DNA of 64,000 bases. Source: Ditylenchus dipsaci (lineage: Eukaryota > Nematoda > Chromadorea > Rhabditida > Anguinidae). The stretch lies in contig SADC01000061.1 of the NCBI GenBank assembly GCA_004194705.1, forward strand, positions 242,139 through 306,138, read 5' to 3'. Both the position numbers and the translations under genes were made by a program. Of the stretch, positions 63,701 through 64,000 are shown piece by piece (the first letter of the stretch is position 1; each line of letters starts with the position of its first letter). The notes beneath the pieces were generated by a model. That model was not told the origin of the DNA. It saw only the letters and a list, made by a program, of their open reading frames with translations, and ran no database searches.

Positions 63701-64000
63701 GTATCCTAAGCAAATTAAAATATCAGCACTAAATTTCACTAGTTGATACTGACCTCGAATTATCTGACTTCGTCTATGACTGTGGCGCTTTGTGAAGATA
63801 GAAAAAGCGTCACCTACTTAGACAAACCCTTTTTCCTTTGCAATGGCTTATGGATACCTTGCTGATCTTGACTTTTTTCCAGCAATTAAAGAAGCTCGTA
63901 CCTTGACACTTGGTGCTTTCCTTAAAAATATACTGTTTAGGATCATTATTAAAGCATTTTCGAATACCCGAGCAAACCCGTAGCGATACCGTCAGCCCAA
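63700..64000. other. no supported gene
   Basis: Contains no diagnostic coding segment. It could hold 5' exons of the minus-strand gene (splice-like signals are present) but nothing is decisive. Confidence 0.4.

Overview
The window is eukaryotic and almost certainly from an invertebrate animal. Its genes are broken by short GT-AG introns (about 37-61 bp at several junctions), it is AT-rich, and most of it consists of small DNA-transposon derivatives, foldback elements and palindromes. No prokaryotic operon signal is present. Degenerate TTAGGC runs inside one palindrome are compatible with a nematode-type telomere repeat but do not prove it. Several conserved coding exons carry single-base frameshifts (lipin, histone H4, Tigger-type transposase). 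Either there are residual assembly errors or these copies are decaying; the sequence alone cannot decide.

Layout. 1-7830: the 3' exons of a lipin (phosphatidate phosphatase) gene lie between two ~1.9-kb direct repeats. 7855-18500: a repeat plain with a Ty3/gypsy Gag remnant, C-terminal fragments of two transposases, a 16-bp EcoRI-site satellite and a three-level nest of transposons. 18537-20830: the 3' half of an HSP70-family gene. 21276-23190: a multi-exon hAT transposase. 25108-49079: three plus-strand, multi-exon genes for small Cys-containing, probably secreted proteins that I do not recognise, their introns packed with foldback elements and a Tigger/pogo transposase. 50215-50362: the last exon of a divergent histone H3 (minus). 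50374-57623: foldback elements and a 1.15-kb near-perfect palindrome. 58345-61281: a deleted hAT transposase and a foldback element that encloses an internally deleted, intron-bearing histone H4. 62180-63760: a minus-strand multi-exon gene of unknown function.

The most unusual feature is mobile-DNA architecture. At least a dozen foldback elements have inverted arms made of short spaced repeats (a fixed GC-rich word plus variable A/T filler), each family with its own word. Three have clear target duplications of 8, 9 and 10 bp, as in Mutator-like elements; two others have probable 7-bp ones. One contains a histone H4 fragment. Other small families (TACCGTATT, CAGTC...CTCG, TTAAAGG) keep their extreme termini constant while their inner palindromic words change completely from copy to copy yet stay self-complementary. 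A third set consists of long palindromes around a shared structured core with two converging splice-donor-like sites.
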